A stretch of 64,000 nt of DNA from Burkholderia diffusa (lineage in GTDB: Bacteria; Pseudomonadota; Gammaproteobacteria; Burkholderiales; Burkholderiaceae): positions 558,001-622,000 of the forward strand of contig NZ_CP013364.1 of assembly GCF_001718315.1 (NCBI RefSeq), given 5' to 3'. The notes beneath the pieces are model-generated. The model searched no databases. It had not been told where the DNA came from and worked only from the letters and a program-made list of their open reading frames with translations. Positions 17,853-26,626 of this stretch are shown piece after piece. Numbering within the stretch: position 1 is the first letter of the stretch; every line of letters begins with the position of its first letter. Position numbers and translations under genes: made by a program.

Positions 17853-18443
17853 TCAGTTGACCAGAGCGTGTCCGGCGCGAAATTGTCCGGCGATCGCTGC
17901 GACGCGTGCGCCATAGCGGCGGGCCGTCTCGAGGTCCCCCGGCGACATTTCGTCGGGCGACGCATCGGCCGGCGTCTGCGCCATCGGCGCGATATACGAG
18001 CCCATGCGGTTCAGGTCGTCACGCATCGACGCCTTCAGGTTCGCCGGCTTGATGTCCATGCTCACCCAGATGCCGCCATGCTGCCCGGCAAGCAGAACGA
18101 AGTATTCGAGCGTGTTGAGCTTGTCTCCGTTGATGCTTGCGCTATTGGTGAAGCCGCCGAAGATCTTGTTGCGCCATGCGCCTTCGAACCAGGCCTTCGA
18201 CGATGCATCGGCGAATTTCTTGAACTGCCAGCTGGGGCCGCCCATGTAGGTCGGCGAGCCAAAAAGGATGGCATCCGCGCCTGCAAGCGCGTCCCATGCG
18301 TCCGGTGCGATGTTGCCATCGGCGTCGATTGCGACGAGGACGCCGCCGGCGCCCTCGGCAACAGCTGCCGCCATGCGCTCGGTATGCCCGTAGCCGGAGC
18401 GATAGACGACGATCGTTTTAACCGGAGAGATGTGCTGTGCCAT
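17853..18443 (-). CDS. Flavodoxin-fold / WrbA-like NAD(P)H:quinone oxidoreductase
   Basis: A 196-residue flavodoxin-fold protein. FMN phosphate-binding loop YRSGYGHTERMA (about 14-25), the ADAILFGSPTYMGGPSWQFKKF segment around the isoalloxazine, and FTNSASINGDKL, all as in WrbA-like quinone reductases, which perform two-electron quinone reduction against redox stress. The start at 18443 is preceded by an A/G-rich site. First gene of a pair with the aldo/keto reductase; divergent from a LysR gene 118 bases away. Confidence 0.85.
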   Translation of the reverse strand: MAQHISPVKTIVVYRSGYGHTERMAAAVAEGAGGVLVAIDADGNIAPDAWDALAGADAILFGSPTYMGGPSWQFKKFADASSKAWFEGAWRNKIFGGFTNSASINGDKLNTLEYFVLLAGQHGGIWVSMDIKPANLKASMRDDLNRMGSYIAPMAQTPADASPDEMSPGDLETARRYGARVAAIAGQFRAGHALVN

Positions 18444-18561
18444 GGTTGTGCCCTTTCGTTCAGGTGGTCGTCGGGGGACGACATCGCAAAGCACTTTACT
18501 GAGTCGGAATTGAGTTATAAATGACGTCCGATTGAACGTTCTGTTACCCCCAGGGTGAACA

Positions 18562-19467
18562 ATGCAAAACCTCGATGCGCTTTTGATCTTCGCCCGTGTC
18601 GCCGAAATGACGAGCTTCACGCGCGCGGCCGAAAGCCTGGGCATCCAGAAAGGACGAGTGTCGATGGTGATCCGCGCGCTGGAGCGCGACGTTGGCGTCG
18701 CGCTCCTGCATCGGACGACGCGCAGCGTGCAGCTGACGGAAGACGGACGCGCCTTTTACGCGCGCGCACGCGACCTGCTGGCTGAAGTACAGGAGCTTCA
18801 GTCGATGTTCACCGGCAATGGCACGCGGCTGCGCGGACGATTGCGCGTCGACATGCCGACCGAGCTCGCGCGCAGCGTCGTGGTTCCAGCGCTGCCGCAA
18901 CTGATGGCCGCGCATCCGGAGCTGGAACTGGAGCTGTCGAGCACCGATCGGCGCGTCGATCTCGTGCAGGAAGGATTCGATTGCGTAATCCGTCTGGGGC
19001 CGATCGTGGACGAGACGCTGATTGCCCGACCGTTGGGCCGCCTGCGCATGATCAACGCGGCGAGTCCCGGTTATCTGGCGCGCCATGGCGTGCCGCAAAC
19101 GCTCGACGATTTGCTCGCCCAGGGACATCGGATGGTCCACTACGCGCTGACACTCGGTGCCCGGCATCCCGGTTGGGAGTATCCGAGCGGCGACGGCTAT
19201 GCGACGCTTGCATTGCCGAGCGCAATGCAGGTCAACAACGTGCAGACCTATCACGCAGCCGGCCTTGCGGGCATCGGGTTGATCCAGGCCGGTTATTCAG
19301 CGCTCGCGAATCATATCGCAAGCGGCGCGCTGGTCGAGGTGCTGCCCGATTTGCGTCCCCAACCCCTCGCGGCGTCGCTCGTCGTCGCGCATCGGCGCAA
19401 TCTGTCACCGCGCGTTCGGGCGTTCATGGACTGGATCGAGCGGGTGCTGGAGCCTTATTTCGATTGA
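18562..19467 (+). CDS. LysR-family transcriptional regulator (next to flavodoxin operon)
   Basis: A 301-residue LysR-type regulator: HTH at about 4-62 (SFTRAAESLGIQKGRVSMVIRALE, LLHRTTRSVQLTEDG), then a periplasmic-binding-like effector domain (LRGRLRVDMPTELARSVVVPALP). Divergent from the flavodoxin-aldo/keto reductase pair, probably its regulator. The shared spacer holds a TTATAA element near 18515 usable as a -10 on either strand. No effector can be named. Confidence 0.9.
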   Translation: MQNLDALLIFARVAEMTSFTRAAESLGIQKGRVSMVIRALERDVGVALLHRTTRSVQLTEDGRAFYARARDLLAEVQELQSMFTGNGTRLRGRLRVDMPTELARSVVVPALPQLMAAHPELELELSSTDRRVDLVQEGFDCVIRLGPIVDETLIARPLGRLRMINAASPGYLARHGVPQTLDDLLAQGHRMVHYALTLGARHPGWEYPSGDGYATLALPSAMQVNNVQTYHAAGLAGIGLIQAGYSALANHIASGALVEVLPDLRPQPLAASLVVAHRRNLSPRVRAFMDWIERVLEPYFD

Positions 19468-19683
19468 GGGCGGTGTGGCGGGTAACGGACCGGCTCGCAA
19501 GGCGGAGTGACTGCCGGGGTAGCACCGACGCCGGGATGGTTCGAGATGGGACGCCACGGCACGGGGCGCTGATCTTCCGTGATCCACGTTGGCCAATTTG
19601 CTTTTCTGCGCGGGAAAATCGCCTGGAGCACCGTAGCGAATCGACCTGCGCGTAAAGGCTTCACCTACACAGGAACCTACAGA

Positions 19684-20025
19684 ATGAAAATGGATGCATT
19701 TGCGTTCGGCACGACCGACTGGGCGGCGATCGAAAAGACGGAGCACCAAGGCGAAACCGGCACAGCCTATTGGCGCACCCGGCATTTCGGTGACCATCCG
19801 AATCAAATTCGCGTGCGGATGGTTGAATATACCCCTGGCTACCTTGCAGATCATTGGTGCAACAAAGGACATATTCTTTTCTGCATGGAAGGCGAACTGG
19901 AAACGACGCTCGCGGATGGGCGAAAGTTCGTTTTGACAGCGGGCATGAGCTATCAGGTAGGCGACAACGCGGAGCCACATCAGTCCTATACCAGAACGGG
20001 TGCAAAGCTTTTCATTGTGGACTGA
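19684..20025 (+). CDS. DHCW-motif cupin protein
   Basis: A 113-residue single-domain cupin. It has the LADHWCNKGHILFCMEGE block, where DHWC and GH form the family's signature and probable metal site, and a C-terminal PHQSYTRTGAKLFIVD strand. The function of the family is unknown; members are small cytosolic proteins. The ATG at 19684 gives the typical MKMDAFAFGTTDWA start; the open frame extends to 19579 without a ribosome-binding site. It lies 216 bases after the LysR gene and 219 bases before the MerR-fusion gene. Confidence 0.85.
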   Translation: MKMDAFAFGTTDWAAIEKTEHQGETGTAYWRTRHFGDHPNQIRVRMVEYTPGYLADHWCNKGHILFCMEGELETTLADGRKFVLTAGMSYQVGDNAEPHQSYTRTGAKLFIVD

Positions 20026-20190
20026 ACTGCGGACTCTCTGCCTCTGTATCGAAGTTGACGAAGCCCTTGCGACGGCAGAGCACGCGGAAGTTCGACGGCA
20101 TCGCAGCCGGTGAGCGCTCGCTGGCCAAAACCCGCCTCAAGGTGAGGTGCGAGCACGCTGCCCCGGGGCGCACAAGCGCGTCGATTTCCC

Positions 20191-20221
20191 TTGCACCTGA
20201 CGCCACGTCAGCTTTTATGGT
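20191..20221 (+). promoter_or_regulatory. MerR-type promoter/operator
   Basis: TTGCAC (-35, 20191-20196) and TATGGT (-10, 20216-20221) are separated by 19 bases, the lengthened spacer that defines MerR-activated promoters. The spacer holds a perfect dyad CTGACG-CCA-CGTCAG (20197-20211). It lies 24 bases before the start of the MerR-fusion gene, so autoregulation is the simplest reading. Confidence 0.75.
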
Positions 20222-20244
20222 TGATACCGACGACTGGGAAGGCA

Positions 20245-22137
20245 ATGCGACTAAAAATCGGCGAACTGGCGAAGAAGACGGGATTGAGCGTCCGGGCTCT
20301 GCATCACTACGACGCAATCGGGCTACTGTCACCATCGCAGCGTACCGACGGAGGCGCGCGCCTGTATGGGCAGGACGACGTGATCCGTCTGCATCGCATT
20401 GAAGCCCTGAAACGGTTCGGCTATTCGCTGCCGGATATCAAGGCCAGCCTCGATGCTCAACCGGCCATCATTCCGCTGCAGCTTCTGCAACGTCAGATCA
20501 CGGAGCTGAATGCGCAGGCAGTGCGCGCACAGCGTCTCGGCCGTCACTTGCAATACATCGTCGACATGGTCTCCACGGGCAGCGAGATCGCGGCGACCGA
20601 CTGGATGAATGCTCTGGAGTTGATGAACATGTACCAAAAGCATCTTGATGACGAGGAACTCGATGCGCTGTTGGCATCCGGGCCGGAAGCGGTACTGCCG
20701 TCGGATCCGGCTTGGGCCGGTCTGATAGACGAGGTCCGCGTTGCGATGCAGCAGGCGTTGCCGATCGAAAGCGACGCGGCACAGGCATTGGCCTGGCGCT
20801 GGATCAGGCTCGTGATCCGTATGACCCGCAATGATCCGGACCTCGCGACCAAGCTGATGATGATGCAGCTCCGCGAGCCGCGCGCAAGGCAAATCGTCGG
20901 TATTACGGCAGAGATGCTGGAATGGATCGACCAAGCCTTCACGCACGCGCGCTGCGCGCTGTTCGCCAAGTACCTCAGCCCGGCACAGGCCGACGAGGTG
21001 CGGCGTCGCCAGTTCGCCACCGCGAAAAATCATTCATGGCCCGCGCTGGTGGTCGAACTGAGAGCCAACATGGAAGCGGGTGTCGACGCCGGTGCCGAGC
21101 CGGTCCAGGCGATCGTCAAACGCTGGCAGCAACTGTTTCGAGACAGTTTTTGCGGAGACGATGCGGTCCTGGAGGCACGTGTGCGCGATGCCATGATGCG
21201 CGAACCGGATCTGCAACTGGGCGTCGGCCTGGATGATTCGCTGTTGGCCTATCTGCACAAGGCACATATCGTCGGACGCGACACGTCGCCAATCGACGCC
21301 GGACCCAAGCCGAGCGCGTTGATGGTGGCGACGCAGCGGGCCGCGCATCAACTGCTCGATCGGCCGTTGGTCCTGGATGATCCCGTTGCGCTGACTATCC
21401 TCGGCGCAGCCGAAGCACAGGTACTGCGTGACAACATCGACCGGTTCCGCGATCCAACATCAGTGGGAATGCGCAGCTCCGTGATCGTACGCAGCCAGCT
21501 TGCCGAGGACGTGTGGCGCGAGGCTGTCGACCGCGGCATTCGCCAGTATGTGATTCTCGGGGCGGGGCTCGATACCAGCGCATTCCGGCATCCCGAGACA
21601 CCGGCTCGCATCTTCGAGGTCGATTTGCCGGCAACGCAGGCGTGGAAGCAGGCCCGCCTGCGCGAGGCAGGCATAGCAGTGCCGCCGTCGCTGCATTTCG
21701 TGCCGGTTGACTTCGAAAGCGTCGGACTGGCAGAGGGATTGGCGCGTGCGGGTTTCGATGCTGATGCGCCCGCCATTTTCAGTTGGCTCGGCGTGACGAT
21801 GTATCTCGATGAGGCGGCTGTCTTTGAGACGTTGCGCTTCATCGCCGGTTGCGCCAAGGGCAGCGCGGTCCTGCTCGAATATGTGACGCCTCTTTCGAGC
21901 TTGCCGCCGATCATGCGTATTGCCATGGAACAGTTGACGGCACGATTCGCCGAGCGCGGCGAGCCGTGGAAAACCTTCTTTGAACCGGCTGTCATTACCG
22001 AGACGTTGCGTGCATTGGGATTCAACCATACCGATGCGTGGACGCCCGAGGAATTGAACCAGCGCTATCTTGCGAACCGCGACGACGGACTGCTGATCGG
22101 TGTGACGCCCGCGCGGCTGATCCTCGCAACGGTCTGA
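20245..22137 (+). CDS. MerR-TipAS regulator fused to a SAM-dependent methyltransferase
   Basis: A 630-residue three-part protein. Residues 1-70 are a MerR winged HTH (KIGELAKKTGLSVRALHHYDAIGLL, GARLYGQDDVIRLHRI), followed by the usual dimerisation helix. About 150-350 is helical and TipAS-like, in two successive repeats sharing W..L and RW..L patterns; such domains bind small ligands, for example thiopeptides in TipA. About 355-630 is a class I methyltransferase of the LCM/TIGR00027 type: QRAAHQLLDRPLVLDDP, the SAM loop VILGAGLDTSAFR near 435, then EVDLPATQAWKQARL. The start at 20245 follows GGAAGG. The protein could couple ligand sensing to both transcription and methylation. One frame throughout, so a real fusion. 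Confidence 0.85.
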   Translation: MRLKIGELAKKTGLSVRALHHYDAIGLLSPSQRTDGGARLYGQDDVIRLHRIEALKRFGYSLPDIKASLDAQPAIIPLQLLQRQITELNAQAVRAQRLGRHLQYIVDMVSTGSEIAATDWMNALELMNMYQKHLDDEELDALLASGPEAVLPSDPAWAGLIDEVRVAMQQALPIESDAAQALAWRWIRLVIRMTRNDPDLATKLMMMQLREPRARQIVGITAEMLEWIDQAFTHARCALFAKYLSPAQADEVRRRQFATAKNHSWPALVVELRANMEAGVDAGAEPVQAIVKRWQQLFRDSFCGDDAVLEARVRDAMMREPDLQLGVGLDDSLLAYLHKAHIVGRDTSPIDAGPKPSALMVATQRAAHQLLDRPLVLDDPVALTILGAAEAQVLRDNIDRFRDPTSVGMRSSVIVRSQLAEDVWREAVDRGIRQYVILGAGLDTSAFRHPETPARIFEVDLPATQAWKQARLREAGIAVPPSLHFVPVDFESVGLAEGLARAGFDADAPAIFSWLGVTMYLDEAAVFETLRFIAGCAKGSAVLLEYVTPLSSLPPIMRIAMEQLTARFAERGEPWKTFFEPAVITETLRALGFNHTDAWTPEELNQRYLANRDDGLLIGVTPARLILATV

Positions 22138-22261
22138 GACTACTTCCCGGGTGGATGCGCTCCAAATCGCGATCCAGGCGTGACTTTCACTTCAACCGCG
22201 TCGCGATTTTCAATCGTGTGCCTCGGTGAAGATTGACGACCGTCGTGAGTCGATCTGATTT

Positions 22262-22459
22262 TCTTTCAGCGAGCGGTAACCAGTCCGCCGAGTGTTCGAT
22301 GCTGCGAAGAAAGGTATTCAAGTAGCTTCTGGAGAGCGATACGCTCGCGTTGTTCTGGAGCGGGTGAAACAGAAAGGCTTCTTCGCCGGCCAGTTCAGCG
22401 TCGATGACAAGTCGCACTCGTTTTTCTTCGTCATTGACGAGCGCGAGCGGACTCAACGA
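22262..22459 (-). pseudogene. YbaK/ProX-like aminoacyl-tRNA editing domain fragment
   Basis: About 65 residues in one minus-strand frame resemble the C-terminal half of YbaK/ProX prolyl-tRNA editing proteins: LSPLALVNDEEKRVRLVIDA, then EEAFLFHPLQNNASVSLS and a following leucine-rich helix (LNTFLRSIEH). Family members have ALIND, a VVLD-type strand and FHPLVNxATT in the same order. The N-terminal half of the domain, with the editing-site residues, is not found in any frame upstream, and the frame runs into unrelated sequence at both ends. It is read as a truncated relic. Confidence 0.6.
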
Positions 22460-22593
22460 GTCTCTTTTGCGTAAATCACGAACATTCCGGACTCCGTCAT
22501 GTTGACCATCGCGAGGTGCTCCTCGCACGAGAACAGCATCTTCGCCTCTTCCGGGATTTTTCGAGCACCCTTCTTTTCCTCGCATCAACAATG

Positions 22594-22624
22594 CGGCACG
22601 GCCCGGAAAATCCAGGCCGTGCCG
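22594..22624 (-). terminator. Probable terminator of the aminotransferase operon
   Basis: A perfect 10-bp stem, CGGCACGGCC and GGCCGTGCCG, with an 11-base loop, starts 5 bases beyond the end of the class V aminotransferase gene. On the minus strand the following sequence is CATTGTTGATG, only moderately T-rich. Confidence 0.55.
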
Positions 22625-22628
22625 TCGA

Positions 22629-23906
22629 TCAGCGGGCCGCCGCGAGCGTTTCGGTAATCGCCAGGAATCGCGCGATATCGTCCGGTGAATGACAATGGAG
22701 CGGCGATATCCGTACCGCGCCGCCCAGCCCGAACGACTTCAGCATCCGTCCCGAATACAGGCTCGACGCGACGCGTTCGTAGACGATCACGCCGTGCTGC
22801 TCATATGCCCGCACCGCCTGAGTCGGTTCGAGGTTCGCGAAGCCGATCCCGACGATCAGGTCGCGCTTCGTCAGGTCGTCGTGATCCCAGTAGACTTCGA
22901 CACCGTCGATCGAGCGCAGCCCGCGACGACCGCCATACCCGTCGAGCAGCGCGGCCAGCAGCGCGCGCTCATGCAGTTCGATCCGGTGCATGCCCTCGAC
23001 GAACAGCGTGCGCCGATCGTCCGAATCGCGGAAATACCGGCCGATCCAGGTCACGTAATCGACGATCGACGTCACGACCGCGAACTGCGCGGGCGCCGGG
23101 CTGCCCAGTTCCCATACGCCGTTCTCCTTCGCGGCAAGCCGGTGATGCGGCAACGCGGCCGCGCGCGGTGACAGCCACGAGATGCCCGAGCCGCGACAAC
23201 CGAAGAACTTGTACGGCGCGAAATTGATGCCGTCGACCGGCGTGCGCTGCACGTCAATGATGCCGTGCGGCGCATGTTGAACGGCGTCGACGACGATGAA
23301 CAGGTCCGGCTTCTTCTCCCGCGCACGGGCAACGATCGTCTCGATGTCGAATTTCGAGCCGGAAATGTTCGACGCGAACATCACGCTGAGCAGCGCGGTA
23401 TCGGCGTCCACCAGCGACACGATTGCATCGACGTCCACGCCGCCGGTCTCCGGATTGCTCGGCGCGATGCGCAGTGTCTTACCGGTTCGTTGTGCGTAAT
23501 ACGTCATCGCATCGTAGGACGACGGATGCTCGAGCACGGTCGTCACCGCGTTGGTGCCCGGCACGTTCTCCATGATCGCGCGCACCATGTCGAACATCGC
23601 GCCCGACGCCGTCAGCGATGCATACACGGTGCCGTCGCGTGCGTTCAGGATCGTGCGAACGTCGTCCTCGCCGCGCGACTGGATCGCCTGGAGATCGAGC
23701 GCGCGCTCATGGATGCGCTCAGGGCAATCGGGCAGCGCGTCGATCCGCGCGTACGCGTCGACGGCGGCCTTCAGCCGGAACGATCCGCCCGCGTTGTCGA
23801 AAAACAGCCGCGCGCGGCCGTCGATATCGCGATCGACGTGACGAAAGCGCGCCTTGACCTGCTGCATCAACGCGTCGGGAAAAAGTGCTCCACGGGAACT
23901 ACCCAT
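22629..23906 (-). CDS. Class V aminotransferase-fold PLP enzyme
   Basis: A 425-residue fold-type I PLP enzyme of the class V (cysteine desulfurase/kynureninase-like) group. It shows ARLFFDNAGGS near the start, LEHPSSYDAMTYYA, the cofactor Asp/His region VVDAVQHAPHGIID, and the Schiff-base Lys in FAPYKFFGCRGSG. The sulfur-transfer Cys loop of true cysteine desulfurases is not obvious, so aminotransferase, lyase or desulfinase activity are all open. The start at 23906 is favoured by AGGAG eight bases upstream; an alternative ATG at 23963 overlaps the symporter stop in an ATGA. Downstream of gltP in the same operon. Confidence 0.8.
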   Translation of the reverse strand: MGSSRGALFPDALMQQVKARFRHVDRDIDGRARLFFDNAGGSFRLKAAVDAYARIDALPDCPERIHERALDLQAIQSRGEDDVRTILNARDGTVYASLTASGAMFDMVRAIMENVPGTNAVTTVLEHPSSYDAMTYYAQRTGKTLRIAPSNPETGGVDVDAIVSLVDADTALLSVMFASNISGSKFDIETIVARAREKKPDLFIVVDAVQHAPHGIIDVQRTPVDGINFAPYKFFGCRGSGISWLSPRAAALPHHRLAAKENGVWELGSPAPAQFAVVTSIVDYVTWIGRYFRDSDDRRTLFVEGMHRIELHERALLAALLDGYGGRRGLRSIDGVEVYWDHDDLTKRDLIVGIGFANLEPTQAVRAYEQHGVIVYERVASSLYSGRMLKSFGLGGAVRISPLHCHSPDDIARFLAITETLAAAR

Positions 23907-23959
23907 CTTCGTGACTCCTGTCTGCTTCTGAATGTTGTGCACTGCATGCATCGCGGCGC

Positions 23960-25288
23960 TCATCCGCGCAGCGATTCGACGTACGCGCGGCCCTTTTCCG
24001 CGTCGTACCGGCCTTCCCATTTCGCGATAACGAGCGGCGCGAGGGCATTGCCGACGACGTTCAGCGCGGTGCGGCCCATGTCCATGATCCGGTCGACGCC
24101 GGCGATGAATGCCAGCCCTTCGAGCGGCAGCCCCGCGCTCGCAAGCGTGGCGAGCATGATCACGAACATGAAACCCGGCACGCCCGCAGCGCCCTTCGAC
24201 GTGACGACCATGGTCAGCGTCAGCAGGATCTGCTGCTGCCAGCCAAGATGTACGCCGTACAGCTGCGCGACGAACAGCGTGCCGATGCCGAGGTAGATCG
24301 ATGCGCCGTCGAGATTGAAGGTGTAGCCGGTCGGCACCACGAAGGTCGTGATGCTCTTCGGCACGCCGTAGTCCTCCATCTTCTTCATCAGCTGCGGCAG
24401 CACGGTCGCCGAACTGCAGGTCGAGAACGCGATGACCAGCTCGTCCTTGATCACGCGCAGCAGCGTGAGGATTCGGAAACCGAACAACCGCGCGGTCACG
24501 CCGAGTACGACGATCGCGAACAACAGGATCGCGAAGTAAGTCACCGCGACCAGCTTCAGCAACGGCAGCAGCGACCCGAATCCGAAGCTCGCAACCGTCA
24601 CCGCAATGAGCGCGCACACGCCGACGGGCGCATAGCGCATCACCATGTTCGTCACCTTGAACATCGCATCGGCAACGCCCTTGAGCATCGCGAGCACCGG
24701 CTTGCGATGCTCGTCCGGCACGGTTTGCAGCCCGAGCCCGAACAGCAGCGAGAAGAAGATCACCGGCAGCAGGTCGCCCTTCGCCATCGACGCGACGATG
24801 TTGTCCGGGATGATGCCGAGCACCAGCGCCATCAGCCCGTGGTGCGCCTGCTGCACCTGTTGCGTGGCCTGCTGGTAACGGGAAATGTCCGTGTGCCCGA
24901 GCTGCGACATGTCGGTGCCGACGCCCGGCTGCAGCACGTTGCCGATCACGAGCCCGAGCACGATCGCGATCGTCGTGATCACCTCGAAATAGACCAGCGT
25001 CTTCAGGCCGATGCGGCCAAGCGACTTGCCGTCGCCGACGCCCGCGATGCCGATCACCATGCTCGTGAACACGATCGGCACGACGATCATCCGGACCAGC
25101 TTGATGAAGATGTCGCCGGCCGGCTGCAGCACCCCGGAAACGGCGCTATCGCGCAATTGCGGAAACCGGTTCAACACGAGCCCGGTCGCGATGCCGATGA
25201 CGAGCCCGATGACGATCTGCCATGCGAGACCGATGCGCGGCTTGCGCACCGCGTCGGGAACGGGCCGGGATTCAATGACGGTGTCCAT
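23960..25288 (-). CDS. gltP: GltP-type glutamate/aspartate:proton symporter
   Basis: A 442-residue DAACS transporter very close in motif content to GltP: MIVVPIVFTSMVIGIAGVGD, YFEVITTIAIVLGL, NIVASMAKGDLLPVIFFSLL, the re-entrant loop AFSTCSSATVLPQ, FNLDGASIYL, VTSKGAAGVPG and GVDRIMDMGRTALNVVGNA. It imports dicarboxylic amino acids or dicarboxylates using the proton or sodium gradient. The loop reads TCSSA where GltP has TASSE. The start is at 25288 with GGAG upstream; the frame runs on to 25366 without a site. First in an operon with the class V aminotransferase, divergent from a LysR gene. Confidence 0.9.
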   Translation of the reverse strand: MDTVIESRPVPDAVRKPRIGLAWQIVIGLVIGIATGLVLNRFPQLRDSAVSGVLQPAGDIFIKLVRMIVVPIVFTSMVIGIAGVGDGKSLGRIGLKTLVYFEVITTIAIVLGLVIGNVLQPGVGTDMSQLGHTDISRYQQATQQVQQAHHGLMALVLGIIPDNIVASMAKGDLLPVIFFSLLFGLGLQTVPDEHRKPVLAMLKGVADAMFKVTNMVMRYAPVGVCALIAVTVASFGFGSLLPLLKLVAVTYFAILLFAIVVLGVTARLFGFRILTLLRVIKDELVIAFSTCSSATVLPQLMKKMEDYGVPKSITTFVVPTGYTFNLDGASIYLGIGTLFVAQLYGVHLGWQQQILLTLTMVVTSKGAAGVPGFMFVIMLATLASAGLPLEGLAFIAGVDRIMDMGRTALNVVGNALAPLVIAKWEGRYDAEKGRAYVESLRG

Positions 25289-25404
25289 GCTGTCTCCACA
25301 TAAAGGGGGCGATTGAACGCTGGATGCGATACGGCGCGTTTTCTGACGAACGCGCTCGTCGAACAACGCAACGGGAGAACCTTAAGCAGCCGAAATAGTT
25401 AAAA

Positions 25405-25440
25405 AAAGCGATTTTTTGATATGCGAAAATATCGCTTTTC
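25405..25440. promoter_or_regulatory. Long inverted repeat, candidate LysR operator
   Basis: AAAAGCGAT (25405-25413) and ATCGCTTTT (25432-25440) form a perfect 9-bp dyad with an 18-base AT-rich spacer, in the 174-base region between gltP and the divergent LysR gene. It lies where it could control both promoters. Confidence 0.6.
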
Positions 25441-25462
25441 GTCATCTATCGAGTGCCGCGCC

Positions 25463-26386
25463 ATGCTTACGTTCAAACAGATGGAAGCGCTGTACTGGAT
25501 CGTGCAACTCGGCTCCTTCGACGCGGCGGCGACGCGCCTGAACACGACGCAATCCGCCGTATCGAAACGGATCCAGGAACTCGAACGCGCGTTCGACCTG
25601 ACGGTGTTCGACCGCACGCATCGCAGCGCCCGGCTCACCGACAAGGGCGCCGAACTGTTCGATCACGCAAAGGAATTGCTCGAGCAGCGCGACCGCGTCG
25701 TCGAGCGAATGAGTTCGAAGGAGGCGCTGGTGCGGCATGTCCGGATCGGCGTGACCGAACTGACCGCGCTGACCTGGCTGCCGCGCCTGATCGCGGCAAT
25801 CCAGGCCGCCTATCCGCGCGTGCATGTGGAAGCGGAAGTGGACCTGACGGCGGTGCTGCGCGATCGTCTTGCCGCCGACACGATCGATCTGATCGTCGTC
25901 CCGCAGATTCATGCGACTGAATCATTCGCGGCGACGACGGTGGGCGAAGTCGACAACGCGTGGATGTGCGCGGCCGGCTTCATGCCGGCGCGCAAGGCGG
26001 CGATTTCATTGACCGACGTCGCGCGCTTTCCGCTGATCCTGCAAGGCACCCTGTCAGGCACCGGGCATCTGTACACGCGCTTTCTGCAGGAGCACGGCGT
26101 CGCGATGCAGCGCGTGCTGTCGAGCAACAGCCTGATCGCACAGATCGGCCTGACGCTGTCGGGGCTCGGTGTCAGCTACCTGCCGAAGGCATGCGTCGCC
26201 CATCTGGTCGCAAGCAAGGCGCTGGAGATCGTGCGCACGCGGCCGGCGCTGCCGCCGGTGCGCTATGTCGCGCTGCATCGTGCGGAACGGGCCCATTCGC
26301 TGACTGCCGAGATCGTCCGGCTGGCGGCGCAGACGTGCGACTTCAGCACGAGCCTGCTGGCCCCCGGTGCGCACGAGCAGGCATGA
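25463..26386 (+). CDS. LysR-family transcriptional regulator (next to gltP)
   Basis: A 307-residue LysR-type regulator: LTFKQMEALYWIVQLGSFDAAATRL, TQSAVSKRIQELE and VFDRTHRSARLTDKG form the HTH (about 3-60), with a type 2 periplasmic-binding effector domain after it. I chose the ATG at 25463; an ATG at 25422 is in another frame and an in-frame alternative TAT/ATG region at 25421 falls inside the operator dyad. Divergent from gltP, so probably the regulator of gltP and the aminotransferase, perhaps also of the symporter downstream. Confidence 0.88.
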   Translation: MLTFKQMEALYWIVQLGSFDAAATRLNTTQSAVSKRIQELERAFDLTVFDRTHRSARLTDKGAELFDHAKELLEQRDRVVERMSSKEALVRHVRIGVTELTALTWLPRLIAAIQAAYPRVHVEAEVDLTAVLRDRLAADTIDLIVVPQIHATESFAATTVGEVDNAWMCAAGFMPARKAAISLTDVARFPLILQGTLSGTGHLYTRFLQEHGVAMQRVLSSNSLIAQIGLTLSGLGVSYLPKACVAHLVASKALEIVRTRPALPPVRYVALHRAERAHSLTAEIVRLAAQTCDFSTSLLAPGAHEQA

Positions 26387-26626
26387 CACCCGGCGACCGC
26401 AACGCCCTCGCGGCTCCATGACAGGCCGTCTGCTGCTCCGCACAAGCCGGAAGTCGGGTTGCGCCGCGCGCCGGCATCGTCGCGCCACCGGTGCAATCGT
26501 CGCCGGGCAATCGGTCGCGACATGGCGCTAGCGCAAACCCGCCCCCGGTTGCACTGTTCATCGCCGTTTGCGTCCTGTATTGTCCTTCCATCCCCGGTAG
26601 CAGAACCGGTGCATGGGAGGCTCACG

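Larger units (their letters stand above)
22138..22628. other. Spacer with gene remnant
   Basis: No intact gene. It holds the YbaK-like fragment (22262-22459) and a terminator-like hairpin (22594-22624). The remaining parts have no recognisable coding content; base composition is somewhat lower in GC than the neighbours. Confidence 0.5.
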
